From Chromobacterium alkanivorans (lineage in GTDB: Bacteria > Pseudomonadota > Gammaproteobacteria > Burkholderiales > Chromobacteriaceae): a stretch of DNA of 64,000 nucleotides. Both the position numbers and the translations under genes were made by a program. The notes beneath the pieces are model-generated. The model was not told the origin of the DNA and did not search any database. It saw only the letters and a program-made list of their open reading frames with translations. Positions 21,242 through 32,916 of the stretch are shown here, in pieces (the stretch's first letter is position 1; each line of letters begins with the position of its first letter). Location of the stretch: contig NZ_JAFHKL010000003.1 in NCBI RefSeq assembly GCF_016937655.1, forward strand, positions 124,001 to 188,000. The letters run 5' to 3'.

Positions 21242-23599
21242 TCAGCGCAGCTGAGCGCCCAGCTCGGCGGCTACGCCGTCCAGCAGGGCCTTGAGCGCCG
21301 GCTCCACGTCTTCGTCGGTCAGCGTGCGGCTATTGTCCTGCAACATCACGCGGAAGGCCAGACTCTTCTTGCCTTCTTCCACGCCTTTGCCGCGATACAC
21401 GTCGAACAAAGCCACTTCACTGACGATGGCGGCGCCGTGCTTGGCGAAGCATGCCAGCAATTGGGCCGTTTCCACCGCCTCGTCGACCATCAGGGCCAGA
21501 TCGCGGCGCACCGCCTGGAACTTGCTCACCGGCTGCGCCTTGATCGGCCGCCGCGCTTCCGCCGCCGCCAGGTCCAGCTCGAACAACACCGGCGCGCTGG
21601 ACAGATCGTATTGCTGCGCCCACTTGGGATGCAGTTCGCCAATCACGCCCACCACCACGCCGTCCACCAGCACTTCGGCGCAGCGGCCCGGATGGAAGGC
21701 CGGATGCGCGGCCTTGCGGAAGCTGGCTTGTTGCGGATGCAACAGCGCCTCGACATCGGCTTTGACGTCGAAGAAATCAACGCGCTCGGCCTTGGCGCCC
21801 CATTGCTCGGGCAGACGCGGGCCCCAGGCGAGGCCGGCCACTTTTTCCGGCTGGTCGAACCAGTCGGCGGATTTCTTGAACACGCGCGCCACTTCGAACA
21901 CGCGCACGCGCGGCTGCTTGCGGTTGAGGTTGCCCACCAGCACGTCGACCAGGCCGCCGATCAGCGTGGAGCGCATCACGCTCATCTGCGAGGCGATCGG
22001 GTTGATCAGCCGCACCGGCTGCTCGTTGGCGGCGAAATCGCGCTCCCAGGCTTCGTCTACAAAAGCGTAGCTGACGATTTCCTGGTAGTCGCGGCCCGCC
22101 AGCAGGTGGCGGATCTGATCGCGCGGGCGCAGTTCTTCGCGCTGCGCCAGCATGCGCATGCCCGAGCGCGGCGCGTCGGACGGGATCGCGTCGTAGCCGT
22201 AAACCCGCGCCACTTCCTCGATCAGGTCTTCCTCGATCGCGATGTCGAAACGGAAGGACGGCGCCTCCACGGTGAAAACCTCGCCGTCCAGGCGATGGCT
22301 CAGGCCCAGCCGGCCCAGGATCTCGCCGATCTGTTCGCCGCTCAGGGCGACGCCCAGCAGCTTGGCGCAGCGCGACACGCGCAGTTTGACCTCGCCGCGC
22401 TGCGGCAGTTCGGCCAGCGCCTCCACCACCGGACCCGGCTGGCCGCCGCAGATGTCCAGCACCAGACGGGTGGCGCGCTCCATCGCTTCGCGTTGCAGCT
22501 GGAAGTCCACGCCGCGCTCGTAACGGAAGGAGGAATCCGAACCGAAGCCCAGCTCGCGCGCCTTGCCGGCGATCGCTTCCGGCGCGAAGAAGGCGCTTTC
22601 CAGGAAGATGTCGACGCTGGCGGTCGTCACGCCGCTGTGTTCGCCGCCCATGACGCCGGCGATGGCCAGCGCCTTGCCCTGGTCCGCGATCACCATGTAA
22701 TCCGGCTTGAGCTTGACGGTTTTTTCGTTCAGGCACAGCAGCTCTTCGCCGTCCTTGGCCATGCGCGCGACGATGCCGCCGTCCAGCTTGGCCAGGTCGA
22801 AGGCGTGCATCGGTTGGCCTTGTTCCAGCAACACGTAGTTGGTGATGTCGACCACGGCGGAAATCGAACGCAGGCCGGCGCGCTCAAGGCGGCGGCGCAT
22901 CCATTCCGGCGTGGCGGCGGCGGCGTTGACGCCCCTGAGCACGCGGCCCAGGTAACGGCCGCAGCCCGACTTAGCGTCTATGCTCACCGGCAAGGCGTCG
23001 TCGATCACCGGCGCCACCGCGGGAATGGCCACCGGCGAGAGTTCGGCGCCGGTCAGCGCCGCCACTTCGCGGGCGATGCCGCGGATGGACAGGCAGTCGG
23101 CGCGGTTGGGGGTGATCTTCAGCGTGAACAGCTGGTCGTCCAGGCCAAGGTAGTCGCGTATGCTCTGACCCGTCGGCGCGTCGGCCGGCAGCACCAGCAG
23201 GCCGTCGACTTCGTCCGGCACGCCCAGTTCCTTGCCGGAGCACAACATGCCGTTGGATTCCACGCCGCGCATCTTGGTCGGCTTGATCTTGAAATCGCCG
23301 GGCAGCGCGGCGCCGGGCAAGGCGCACGGCACTTTCAGGCCGACGGCGACATTGGGCGCGCCGCAGACGATCTGCACCAGTTCGCCCGCGCCCACGTCCA
23401 CCTTGGTCACGCGCAGGCGGTCGGCGTTTTCGTGCTTGGCCACTTCCTTGACTTCGGCCACCACCACGCCGCTGAAGGCCGGCGCGGCGGCGTTGACTTC
23501 TTCCACTTCCAGACCCGCCATGGTCAGCAGGTAGGACAGTTCGTCGGTGCTCAGCGACGGATTAACCCAGCTTCTCAGCCATTGTTCGGAAAATTGCAT
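21242..23599 (-). CDS. pheT: phenylalanyl-tRNA synthetase beta subunit
   Basis: The 785-residue beta chain of the alpha2-beta2 enzyme that charges tRNA-Phe. It shows the N-terminal tRNA-binding (EMAP-like) domain at about residues 40-150, the B3/B4 editing domain around 210-380, the B5 DNA-binding-like domain near 400-475, and the C-terminal ferredoxin-like anticodon-binding domain from about 690. Length is typical of proteobacteria. It is the second gene of pheST, 21 bp after pheS. An antisense frame of 1300 codons over this region is only a GC-codon artefact. Confidence 0.98.
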   Translation of the reverse strand: MQFSEQWLRSWVNPSLSTDELSYLLTMAGLEVEEVNAAAPAFSGVVVAEVKEVAKHENADRLRVTKVDVGAGELVQIVCGAPNVAVGLKVPCALPGAALPGDFKIKPTKMRGVESNGMLCSGKELGVPDEVDGLLVLPADAPTGQSIRDYLGLDDQLFTLKITPNRADCLSIRGIAREVAALTGAELSPVAIPAVAPVIDDALPVSIDAKSGCGRYLGRVLRGVNAAAATPEWMRRRLERAGLRSISAVVDITNYVLLEQGQPMHAFDLAKLDGGIVARMAKDGEELLCLNEKTVKLKPDYMVIADQGKALAIAGVMGGEHSGVTTASVDIFLESAFFAPEAIAGKARELGFGSDSSFRYERGVDFQLQREAMERATRLVLDICGGQPGPVVEALAELPQRGEVKLRVSRCAKLLGVALSGEQIGEILGRLGLSHRLDGEVFTVEAPSFRFDIAIEEDLIEEVARVYGYDAIPSDAPRSGMRMLAQREELRPRDQIRHLLAGRDYQEIVSYAFVDEAWERDFAANEQPVRLINPIASQMSVMRSTLIGGLVDVLVGNLNRKQPRVRVFEVARVFKKSADWFDQPEKVAGLAWGPRLPEQWGAKAERVDFFDVKADVEALLHPQQASFRKAAHPAFHPGRCAEVLVDGVVVGVIGELHPKWAQQYDLSSAPVLFELDLAAAEARRPIKAQPVSKFQAVRRDLALMVDEAVETAQLLACFAKHGAAIVSEVALFDVYRGKGVEEGKKSLAFRVMLQDNSRTLTDEDVEPALKALLDGVAAELGAQLR

Positions 23600-23620
23600 A
23601 GTATTCGGCTCCGTACGCGA

Positions 23621-24688
<1,068 letters not shown>

Positions 24689-24711
24689 TCATGTTGCGGC
24701 CGGGCCGCATC

Positions 24712-24743
24712 AAAAAAAAGGGAGGCAAGATTGCCTCCCTTTT
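24712..24743 (-). terminator. terminator after rplT
   Basis: A 13-bp stem AAAAGGGAGGCAA / TTGCCTCCCTTTT is followed by a run of T residues on the minus strand. It closes the infC-rpmI-rplT operon before pheS. It might act as an attenuator for pheST, but no Phe-rich leader peptide is visible. Confidence 0.9.
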
Positions 24744-24758
24744 GATCCGTCCGGGCGA

Positions 24759-25118
24759 TTAAGCAGCGAGGCTTGCTTTCGCCTTTTCGACGATCTGTGC
24801 AAAAGCCGGCTTGTCGAACACGGCCAGGTCGGCCAGGACCTTGCGGTCGATTTCGATAGAGGCTTTTTTCAGGCCGTTCATGAATTTGCTGTACGGCAGG
24901 CCGTTTTCACGAGCAGCTGCGTTGATACGAGCAATCCACAGTTGACGGAACTGACGCTTTTTCTGACGACGGTCACGGTAGGCGTATTGACCGGCTTTCA
25001 TCACCGCCTGTTTGGCGATGCGATAGACGTTCTTCCGGCGGCCGCGATAGCCTTTCGCCAGTGCGAGGATTTTCTTGTGACGAGCACGAGCGGTTACACC
25101 GCGTTTTACGCGTGGCAT
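24759..25118 (-). CDS. rplT: 50S ribosomal protein L20
   Basis: The 119-residue L20, which binds 23S rRNA early in 50S assembly. The N terminus ([33 protein letters not shown]) is the long basic rRNA-threading extension. L20 in many bacteria also represses translation of rpmI-rplT by binding its mRNA. It follows rpmI by 12 bp. Confidence 0.99.
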   Translation of the reverse strand: MPRVKRGVTARARHKKILALAKGYRGRRKNVYRIAKQAVMKAGQYAYRDRRQKKRQFRQLWIARINAAARENGLPYSKFMNGLKKASIEIDRKVLADLAVFDKPAFAQIVEKAKASLAA

Positions 25119-25130
25119 ATCTTAGTCTCC

Positions 25131-25328
25131 TTAAGCGTAGGGCATCATTGCGCGAACAGAGGCCATATTGGTGCTATCTACCATGGTAGTGCCACGCAGT
25201 TGGCGCTTGTTCTTGGTGGTTTTCTTGGTCAGGATGTGACGCTTGAACGCGTAAGAGCGCTTTACACCACCATTGCCCAGTACTTTGAGACGCTTTTTCG
25301 CGCTCGACTTGGTTTTCATTTTCGGCAT
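25131..25328 (-). CDS. rpmI: 50S ribosomal protein L35
   Basis: The 65-residue L35, starting [20 protein letters not shown]. The open frame continues upstream for 29 codons, but the ATG at 25328 is the family start and follows GGAGCAG. It lies between infC and rplT in the conserved infC-rpmI-rplT order. Confidence 0.98.
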   Translation of the reverse strand: MPKMKTKSSAKKRLKVLGNGGVKRSYAFKRHILTKKTTKNKRQLRGTTMVDSTNMASVRAMMPYA

Positions 25329-25450
25329 GGACTGCTCCTGCTGAATTTTGATTAGATTAGACGCGAGGTGGCTGCCGAACAAAGTCCGGAAGCGCTTGAA
25401 AAACCATCGTGTCACGCTTTTGGGCAGATCGTTGCCGACCTACAAAATCA

Positions 25451-25476
25451 ACACGGCAGAGCGAACCCTGCCGTGT
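25451..25476 (-). promoter_or_regulatory. hairpin in the infC-rpmI spacer
   Basis: ACACGGCAG / CTGCCGTGT is a perfect 9-bp stem with an 8-nt loop. It lies about 20 bp after the infC stop on the minus strand and is not followed by a clean T-run. The 168-bp spacer could host the L20 autoregulatory structure known in other bacteria or an attenuator. Which of the two cannot be told here. Confidence 0.55.
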
Positions 25477-25496
25477 CAATTTGATGATTATACCGA

Positions 25497-26015
25497 TTAT
25501 TTCTTCTTCGGCGCAATCATCATGACCATCTGGCGGCCTTCCAGCTTGGGAAACTGCTCAACAACCGCAATTTCGGACAAATCGGCTTCGACACGCTTAA
25601 GCAACTCCAAACCGATGTTCTGGTGGGCCATCTCACGACCGCGGAAGCGCAGGGTGACCTTGGCCTTGTCGCCGTCAGCCAGGAATCGGGTCAAGTTGCG
25701 CAACTTGACGTTGTAGTCGCCGTCGTCGGTGCCCGGACGGAACTTGATTTCCTTGATCTGAACCTGTTTCTGCTTCTGCTTGGCTTCGTGACGCTTCTTG
25801 GACTGCTCGTACTTGTACTTGCCGTAGTCCATCAGCTTGCATACCGGAGGCTGCGCGGTCGGGGAAATTTCCACCAGATCCACGTCGCCTTCCTCCGCCA
25901 GCGCCATTGCCTCACGCAGACTGACAACACCAATCTGCTCACCTTCTTTACCTACCAGACGAATTTCACGGGCGGTAATCTCGCCGTTGATCCGTGCTTC
26001 GCGTTCCTGAGCTAT
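25497..26015 (-). CDS. infC: translation initiation factor IF-3, rare ATA start
   Basis: A 172-residue IF-3 that binds the 30S subunit and checks the start codon. The N domain (about 1-75, [24 protein letters not shown]) and C domain (about 85-172, [20 protein letters not shown]) are complete. No ATG is in frame near the start. A TTG lies at 26021 but is only 3 nt after the AGGAG site. The ATA at 26015 has the ideal spacing and gives the standard N terminus [11 protein letters not shown]. Non-canonical AUU/AUA/AUC starts are the known means by which IF-3 limits its own translation. Confidence 0.93.
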   Translation of the reverse strand: MAQEREARINGEITAREIRLVGKEGEQIGVVSLREAMALAEEGDVDLVEISPTAQPPVCKLMDYGKYKYEQSKKRHEAKQKQKQVQIKEIKFRPGTDDGDYNVKLRNLTRFLADGDKAKVTLRFRGREMAHQNIGLELLKRVEADLSEIAVVEQFPKLEGRQMVMMIAPKKK

Positions 26016-26062
26016 AGCCAAATCTCCTATTAATCTAAACTTAATGCCTGCCGCCGCCGGAA

Positions 26063-27964
26063 TCAGGCCTCAGGCATCTCAGCCTTGAGGCGCGCGATCA
26101 GCGCATCCAGCGTAAGCTGCCCCAGGTCTTCCCCGCGGGAGCGAACGGCAACCAACTCGCCAGCCTTCTCTTTGTCGCCGACGATGATCTGATACGGCAA
26201 CTTTTGCAGACTGTGCTCGCGAATTTTATAGCCGATCTTCTCGTTTCTCAAGTCAAGATCGACGCGGAAGCCTTGTTCGCGCAGCTTGGCGGCCACATCG
26301 GCCGCGTATTCGGCCTGCGCTTCGGTGATATTCATCACCACCATCTGCACCGGAGCCAGCCACAAGGGGAAGGCGCCGGCGTGGTTTTCGATCAGAATGC
26401 CGAGGAAGCGCTCCAGCGAACCCAGCGCCGCGCGGTGCAGCATCACCGGGCGCTTGCGGCTATTGTCGTCGGCCACGTATTCGGCGTCCAGGCGCTCCGG
26501 CAGCATGAAGTCCAGCTGCAGGGTGCCGCACTGCCAGGAGCGGCCCAGCGCGTCCTTGATGTGGTATTCGATCTTGGGGCCGTAGAACGCGCCCTCGCCC
26601 GGCAGCTCTTCCCACTCCACGCCGCAGGCGCGCAGCGCTTCGCGCATGCCTTCTTCGGCCTTGTCCCAGGTGGATTCTTCGCCGATGCGTTTTTCCGGAC
26701 GCAGCGCCAGCTTGATCGACACCTTGTCGAAGCCGAAACGGTCGTAGACTTCCATCACCAGGCGGTGGAAATCCTTGGCCTCCTGGTTGATCTGGTCTTC
26801 GGTACAGAAAATGTGGCCGTCGTCCTGCACGAAGCCGCGCACGCGCATGATGCCGTGCAGCGCGCCGGACGGCTCGTTGCGATGGCAGGAGCCGAATTCG
26901 GCGTAGCGCAGCGGCAGATCGCGATAGGAACGCAGACCGCTGTTGAACACTTGCACATGGCCCGGGCAGTTCATCGGCTTGACCGCGTAGTCGCGCTTTT
27001 CCGATTCGGTGATGAACATGTTCTCGCGGTAGTTGGCGGCGTGGCCGGAACGCTCCCACAGATGGGCGTCCATCATCATCGGGGTGCGGATTTCCTTATA
27101 GCCTTCGCGGTTCAGCTTGTCGCGCATGTACTGCTCGACGCTCTGCCACAGCTGCCAGCCCTTGGGATGCCAGAACACCATCCCCGGCGCCTCGTCCTGC
27201 AGGTGGAACAGGTCCAGCTGCACGCCCAGCTTGCGATGGTCGCGCTTTTCCGCCTCTTCCAGCATATAGAGGTAGGCGTCCAGGTCTTCCTTCTTGGCCC
27301 AGGCGGTGCCGTAAACGCGCTGCAGCATTTCATTCTTGCTGTCGCCGCGCCAGTAAGCGCCGGCCACCTTCATCAGCTTGAACACCTTGAGCTTGCCGGT
27401 GGACGGCACGTGGGGGCCGCGGCACAGGTCGGTGAATTCGCCCTCGCGGTACAGGCTCAGCACCTCGCCCTGCGGGATGGATTCGATGATCTCGGCCTTG
27501 TAGGCCTCGCCTATGCTCTTGAAGTAAGCGACGGCCTCGTCGCGCGGCAGCTCGTAACGCTCCACCGGGATGTCCTTCTTCGCCAGCTCGGCCATTTTCT
27601 TCTCGATCGCCACCAGGTCTTCCGGCGTGAACGGGCGCTTGTAGGCGAAGTCGTAGTAGAAGCCGTTTTCGATCTCGGGCCCGATGGTGACCTGGGCTTC
27701 CGGGAACAGCTCCTTCACCGCGTAGGCCAGCAAGTGGGCGGTGGAGTGACGAATAATGGACAGGCCGTCCGCGTCCTTGTCGGTGATGATGGCCAGGTCG
27801 GCGTTGCGATCGATGGTGTAAGAGGTGTCCACCAGCGCGCCGTCCACGCGGCCGGCCAGCGCCGCGCGAGCCAGCCCGGCGCCGATGGATGCGGCCACTT
27901 CATGAACCGTTACCGGTTTATCGAACGAACGGATCGAGCCGTCCGGCAAGCGAATGTCTGGCAT
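26063..27964 (-). CDS. thrS: threonyl-tRNA synthetase
   Basis: A 633-residue ThrRS: TGS domain (residues 1-60), editing domain with HxxxH-type zinc-like site [10 protein letters not shown] (about 75-220), class II catalytic core (about 240-530, [10 protein letters not shown] and the [14 protein letters not shown] region near residues 330-385), and C-terminal anticodon-binding domain. The start [10 protein letters not shown] at 27964 replaces an open frame that runs upstream through the leader and into tRNA-Val. It is the first gene before infC, in the conserved thrS-infC-rpmI-rplT order. Confidence 0.98.
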   Translation of the reverse strand: MPDIRLPDGSIRSFDKPVTVHEVAASIGAGLARAALAGRVDGALVDTSYTIDRNADLAIITDKDADGLSIIRHSTAHLLAYAVKELFPEAQVTIGPEIENGFYYDFAYKRPFTPEDLVAIEKKMAELAKKDIPVERYELPRDEAVAYFKSIGEAYKAEIIESIPQGEVLSLYREGEFTDLCRGPHVPSTGKLKVFKLMKVAGAYWRGDSKNEMLQRVYGTAWAKKEDLDAYLYMLEEAEKRDHRKLGVQLDLFHLQDEAPGMVFWHPKGWQLWQSVEQYMRDKLNREGYKEIRTPMMMDAHLWERSGHAANYRENMFITESEKRDYAVKPMNCPGHVQVFNSGLRSYRDLPLRYAEFGSCHRNEPSGALHGIMRVRGFVQDDGHIFCTEDQINQEAKDFHRLVMEVYDRFGFDKVSIKLALRPEKRIGEESTWDKAEEGMREALRACGVEWEELPGEGAFYGPKIEYHIKDALGRSWQCGTLQLDFMLPERLDAEYVADDNSRKRPVMLHRAALGSLERFLGILIENHAGAFPLWLAPVQMVVMNITEAQAEYAADVAAKLREQGFRVDLDLRNEKIGYKIREHSLQKLPYQIIVGDKEKAGELVAVRSRGEDLGQLTLDALIARLKAEMPEA

Positions 27965-28007
27965 GTCAACTCCAACGAGGCGAGAGAGAAATTTTAGAAA
28001 CCGAAAG

Positions 28008-28044
28008 ATAAAAAAAAAGTGCGGCCTGAGCCGCACTTTTTTTG
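28008..28044 (-). terminator. terminator hairpin in the thrS leader
   Basis: AAAAAGTGCGGC / GCCGCACTTTTT with a 4-nt loop and long T-runs on both strands. On the minus strand it stands 44 bp before the thrS ATG and 95 bp after tRNA-Val. It either ends the tRNA-Val transcript or attenuates thrS. Confidence 0.88.
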
Positions 28045-28138
28045 CATGGAACAACCCGCAAGGCTCAGCTAGCGTGAGTATGTCGGGTTGTGGTAGTTCG
28101 CAAGTTGTACACTTGTAACGCTCCATGCGTTTGAATTT
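28045..28138 (-). promoter_or_regulatory. thrS upstream leader region
   Basis: On the minus strand ACAACCCG and CGGGTTGT form a perfect 8-bp stem around a 23- to 25-nt loop, just before the terminator hairpin. A smaller CAAGT/ACTTG hairpin lies further upstream. E. coli thrS is controlled by leader structures that mimic tRNA-Thr. Here the loop sequence gives no clear tRNA-Thr mimic, so control by this leader is only a possibility. Confidence 0.4.
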
Positions 28139-28215
28139 TGGTAGGCACGATTGGACTCGAACCAACGACCCCCACCATGTCAAGGTGGTGCTCTAACCAG
28201 CTGAGCTACGTGCCT
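28139..28215 (-). tRNA. tRNA-Val (GAC)
   Basis: A complete cloverleaf on the minus strand. The acceptor AGGCACG pairs with CGTGCCT, and the D loop has AGCTGGTTAGA. The anticodon stem CCACC/GGTGG holds the loop TTGACAT with anticodon GAC. The T arm is GTTGG-TTCGAGT-CCAAT. The CCA end is encoded. It is 77 nt long. Confidence 0.96.
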
Positions 28216-28330
28216 GTCGTCGAGCTGCGAATACTAAACAAGCCCGCCCTTCTTGGCAAGCGTTTTTTTCATCCATCGCCAAGGGAAAACTGCGACAAAG
28301 CCCCAGCGGGCGCGGCTTACGGTATACTAG

Positions 28331-29491
<1,161 letters not shown>

Positions 29492-29549
29492 GGAACCACC
29501 TGCGCGGTTGGCCTGTCACAGGCCTGACCGTTGCAAGCATTGGAAAAAG

Positions 29550-29583
29550 CGGACCAGCATGGCTACAATGGTCCGTTTATTTT
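29550..29583 (+). terminator. hairpin between tgt and yajC
   Basis: CGGACCA / TGGTCCG with a 12-nt loop is followed by TTTATTTT. A TACAAT hexamer inside the loop could be the -10 of a yajC promoter, so the element may combine termination and re-initiation. Confidence 0.55.
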
Positions 29584-29622
29584 GACCAGCCATAACAATA
29601 CATAATCTAAGGGAGTAGTTTG

Positions 29623-29949
29623 ATGTCCTTTATCAGCCCCGCCTTCGCCAACACCGGCGCCGCAGTAGGAGGTTTCGACCTGATGGGCTTCCTGCCTATG
29701 ATCGCCATCTTCGTGCTGTTCTGGTTCCTGATGGTGCGCCCGCAGCAGAAGCGCATGAAAGAGCATCAGAAGATGCTGTCGGAAATCCAGAAGGGCGATG
29801 AAGTCGCCACCCAAGGCGGCATCGTAGGCCGCGTGGCCAAGATCGGCGAACAATTCCTGACGCTGGAAATCGCCAACGGCGTGGAAATCACCGTTCAGCG
29901 CGGCTCGGTTTCCGCCAAGCTGGAAAAAGGCACGCTGAAGTCCCTGTAA
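29623..29949 (+). CDS. yajC: Sec translocon accessory subunit YajC
   Basis: A 108-residue inner-membrane protein with one transmembrane helix (residues 22-42, LPMIAIFVLFWFLMVRPQQKRM). A cytoplasmic domain of the YajC type follows (GDEVATQGGIVGRVAKI). It associates with SecDF and YidC at the SecYEG channel. The ATG at 29623 fits the GGGAG ribosome-binding site better than the TTG 3 bp upstream. It lies in the tgt-yajC-secD-secF cluster. Confidence 0.97.
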   Translation: MSFISPAFANTGAAVGGFDLMGFLPMIAIFVLFWFLMVRPQQKRMKEHQKMLSEIQKGDEVATQGGIVGRVAKIGEQFLTLEIANGVEITVQRGSVSAKLEKGTLKSL

Positions 29950-30017
29950 GGACTCGGCCGACGGCCACCGCAGCGCGCTGCCGGTGGCCGGTTCATTTTC
30001 TTTTCCCGAACTAAAAC

Positions 30018-31865
30018 ATGAACCGCTACCCTCTTTGGAAATACCTCGTCATTGCGGTGGCCCTGATCCTTTCCGCGATCTACACGCTGCCCAATTTCTA
30101 CGGCGAGACTCCCGCGGTCCAGGTCTCCAGCTCGCGCCAATCCATTCCGGTGGACACCGCCGTGATGACGCGCGTGGAAGAGGCGCTGAAGGCGCAGAAC
30201 ATCTCTCCCGACGGCCTGTTCCTTGACGGCACCAGCCTGCGAGTCCGCTTCAAGGACGCCGACACCCAGTTGAAGGCGCGCGACGCCATCCAGCACGCGC
30301 TGGGCGACAACTACATCATCGCGCTGAACCTGCTGTCCGCCTCCCCCGCCTGGCTGACCAGCCTGAAGGCGCACCCGATGTTCCTCGGCCTCGACCTGCG
30401 CGGCGGCGTGCACTTCCTGCTGGAAGTGGACATGAAGGCCGCCATCGACAAGACGATGGAACGCTACGCCGGCGACCTGCGCCGCGAGCTGAAGAACAAG
30501 AAAGTCCGCTACGGCGCGATCAAGCGCAACGGCAACACTCTGGAAGTGCAGCTGCGCGACGCCGAAACGCTGAAATCCACCCAGGACGTGGTCTACCGCA
30601 GCCTGCCCTCGCTCACCGTCAAGAGCGACGACAGCAACTACCGGCTGACGCTGACCCTGAAGCCGGAAGAGATCACCAAGATCCAGGGCGACGCGGTCAA
30701 ACAGAACATCACCACCCTGCATAACCGCGTCAACGAACTGGGCACTTCCGAGCCCATCATTCAGCAGAACGGCCCCAACCGCATCGTGGTGCAGCTGCCC
30801 GGCATCCAGGACACCGCCCGCGCCAAGGACATCATCGGCCGCACCGCCACGCTGGAAGTGCGCATGGTGGAGGACGATCCGAGCAAGATGGCCGACGCGA
30901 TGGCCGGCAACGTGCCCGCCGGCTACGAGCTGCTGGACGAAGCCTCTTCCCGCGGCGTGCAGAAGATCCTGGTGCGCAAGGACGTGGAGCTGACCGGCGA
31001 CAATATCAACGACGCTCAGGCCGGCTTCGACGAGAACGGCGCGCCCGCCGTCCACATCAATCTGGACGCCACCGGCGCCTCCATCTTCCGCCAGGTGACC
31101 GCCGAGAACATCGGCCGCCGCATGGCAATGGTGCTGGTGGAAAAAGGCCGCGCCGAAGTGGTCACCGCGCCGGTGATCCGCTCCGAAATCGGCGGCGGCC
31201 GCGTGCAGATCTCCGGCAGCATGAACCCGGCCGAAGCCAACGACACCGCGCTGCTGTTGCGCGCCGGTTCGCTGGCCGCGCCGATGAACATCGTCGAAGA
31301 GCGCACCGTCGGTCCCAGCCTGGGTCAGGAAAACATCGAGAAGGGCTTCCACGCCACGCTGTGGGGCTTCGCCGCCATCGCCACCTTCATGATCCTGTAC
31401 TACGGCATGTTCGGCGTGTTCTCCGCGCTGTCGCTGGCGATCAACGTGTTCCTGCTGCTGGCGCTGTTGTCGATGATCCAGGCCACGCTGACCCTGCCCG
31501 GCATCGCCGCCATCGCGCTGGCGCTGGGCATGGCCATCGACGCCAACGTGCTGATCAACGAGCGCATCCGCGAGGAACTGCGCAACGGCGTGCCGCCGCA
31601 CTCGGCGATCCAGGCCGGCTACACCCACGCCTGGCACACCATTCTGGACTCCAACGTCACCACGCTGATCGCCGGCCTCGCGCTGCTGATCTTCGGTTCC
31701 GGCGCGGTGCGCGGCTTCGCCGTGGTTCACAGCCTGGGCATCCTGACCTCGATGTTCTCCGCGGTGGTGATTTCCCGCAGCCTGGTCAACCTGTGGTACG
31801 GCCGCCGCCGCAAACTGACCACGCTGGCCATCGGCCAGGTGTGGAAACCGGAAAACAAAGGATAA
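30018..31865 (+). CDS. secD: protein translocase subunit SecD
   Basis: A 615-residue RND-family membrane protein that uses the proton gradient to pull exported proteins through SecYEG. There is one N-terminal helix (residues 8-27) and a large periplasmic P1 domain that includes the FLGLDLRGGVHFLLEVDM signature near residue 122. Five further helices cluster from about residue 445 on, with GMAIDANVLINERIREE near residue 503. Length is standard. secF follows after 9 bp. Confidence 0.98.
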   Translation: MNRYPLWKYLVIAVALILSAIYTLPNFYGETPAVQVSSSRQSIPVDTAVMTRVEEALKAQNISPDGLFLDGTSLRVRFKDADTQLKARDAIQHALGDNYIIALNLLSASPAWLTSLKAHPMFLGLDLRGGVHFLLEVDMKAAIDKTMERYAGDLRRELKNKKVRYGAIKRNGNTLEVQLRDAETLKSTQDVVYRSLPSLTVKSDDSNYRLTLTLKPEEITKIQGDAVKQNITTLHNRVNELGTSEPIIQQNGPNRIVVQLPGIQDTARAKDIIGRTATLEVRMVEDDPSKMADAMAGNVPAGYELLDEASSRGVQKILVRKDVELTGDNINDAQAGFDENGAPAVHINLDATGASIFRQVTAENIGRRMAMVLVEKGRAEVVTAPVIRSEIGGGRVQISGSMNPAEANDTALLLRAGSLAAPMNIVEERTVGPSLGQENIEKGFHATLWGFAAIATFMILYYGMFGVFSALSLAINVFLLLALLSMIQATLTLPGIAAIALALGMAIDANVLINERIREELRNGVPPHSAIQAGYTHAWHTILDSNVTTLIAGLALLIFGSGAVRGFAVVHSLGILTSMFSAVVISRSLVNLWYGRRRKLTTLAIGQVWKPENKG

Positions 31866-31874
31866 GGACCGGAC

Positions 31875-32810
31875 ATGGAGCTTTTCCGCATCAAACGGGA
31901 CATCCCGTTCATGAGCTACGGCCGGCTCACCACGACCATCTCGCTGGTGACCTTCCTCCTGGCCATCTTCTTCCTGGCCACCCGCGGCCTGAACTACAGC
32001 GTCGAGTTCACCGGCGGCACCGTGCTGGAAGTGCAGTACCAGCAGTCCGCCGACCTTGGCGCCATCCGCGACAAGGTGGACGAGCTGAAGCTGGGCGAAT
32101 CCACCGTGCAGAGCCTGGGCAGCAGCCGCGACGTGATGATACGCCTGCCCAACAAGCCGGGCGTCACCTCCGCCCAGCTGTCGGAAAAAGTGATGGCCAT
32201 GCTCAAGGCCGGCGACAGCGGCGTGCAGCTGCGCAAGGTGGACTTCGTCGGCCCCAGCGTGGGCGAGGAGCTGGTGACCCATGGCCTGACCGCCACCATC
32301 CTGGTGTGCGTGGGCATCATGATCTACCTGGCCATCCGCTTTGAATGGCGCTTCGCCATCGCGGCCATCATCGCCAACATGCACGACGTGGTGATCATCC
32401 TCGGTTGCTTCGCCTTCTTCCGCTGGGAGTTTTCGCTGACCGTGCTGGCCGGCATCCTGGCGGTGCTGGGCTACTCGGTCAACGAATCGGTGGTGGTGTT
32501 CGACCGGATTCGCGAGAACTTCCGCAAGCCGGGCATGAAGGGCCACAGCGTGGCCGAGGTCATCGACAACGCCATCACCGCCACGATGAGCCGCACCATC
32601 ATCACCCACTTCTCCACCGAGATGATGGTGGTGTCCATGCTGCTGTTCGGCGGCCCGGCGCTGCACGGCTTCGCCATGGCGCTGACCATCGGCATCGTGT
32701 TCGGCATCTACTCGTCGGTGCTGGTCGCCAGCCCCATCGCCCTGTGGCTGGGCGTGAAGCGCGAGCACATGATCAAACCGGTGAAACCAAAAGAGGAAGC
32801 GGTCGTCTGA
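31875..32810 (+). CDS. secF: protein translocase subunit SecF
   Basis: The 311-residue partner of SecD. It has an N-terminal helix (about 20-40), a periplasmic domain with FTGGTVLEVQY near residue 50, and five helices from residue 130 that carry GYSVNESVVVFDRIRENFR near residue 197. Length and order are standard, and the two proteins form the SecDF complex. Confidence 0.98.
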   Translation: MELFRIKRDIPFMSYGRLTTTISLVTFLLAIFFLATRGLNYSVEFTGGTVLEVQYQQSADLGAIRDKVDELKLGESTVQSLGSSRDVMIRLPNKPGVTSAQLSEKVMAMLKAGDSGVQLRKVDFVGPSVGEELVTHGLTATILVCVGIMIYLAIRFEWRFAIAAIIANMHDVVIILGCFAFFRWEFSLTVLAGILAVLGYSVNESVVVFDRIRENFRKPGMKGHSVAEVIDNAITATMSRTIITHFSTEMMVVSMLLFGGPALHGFAMALTIGIVFGIYSSVLVASPIALWLGVKREHMIKPVKPKEEAVV

Positions 32811-32850
32811 CCATTTCCCGCATAGAGCCTCATTGAAAAGGTTCTGATGG

Positions 32851-32871
32851 CTGGCCGGCTTGTCCGGCCAG
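32851..32871 (+). terminator. hairpin after secF
   Basis: CTGGCCGG / CCGGCCAG with a 5-nt loop lies 40 bp after the secF stop and before the DedA gene. There is no T-run, so it may only mark an RNA processing or stability boundary. Confidence 0.4.
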
Positions 32872-32916
32872 CGCTACTTCCAACCCAAGTACCCCCAGAC
32901 CGAGCGCAACGACATC

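Noticed and set aside
29895-32768. 957-codon minus-strand open frame opposite secDF
   Set aside because: It is a His/Gln/Gly-rich shadow of secD and secF.
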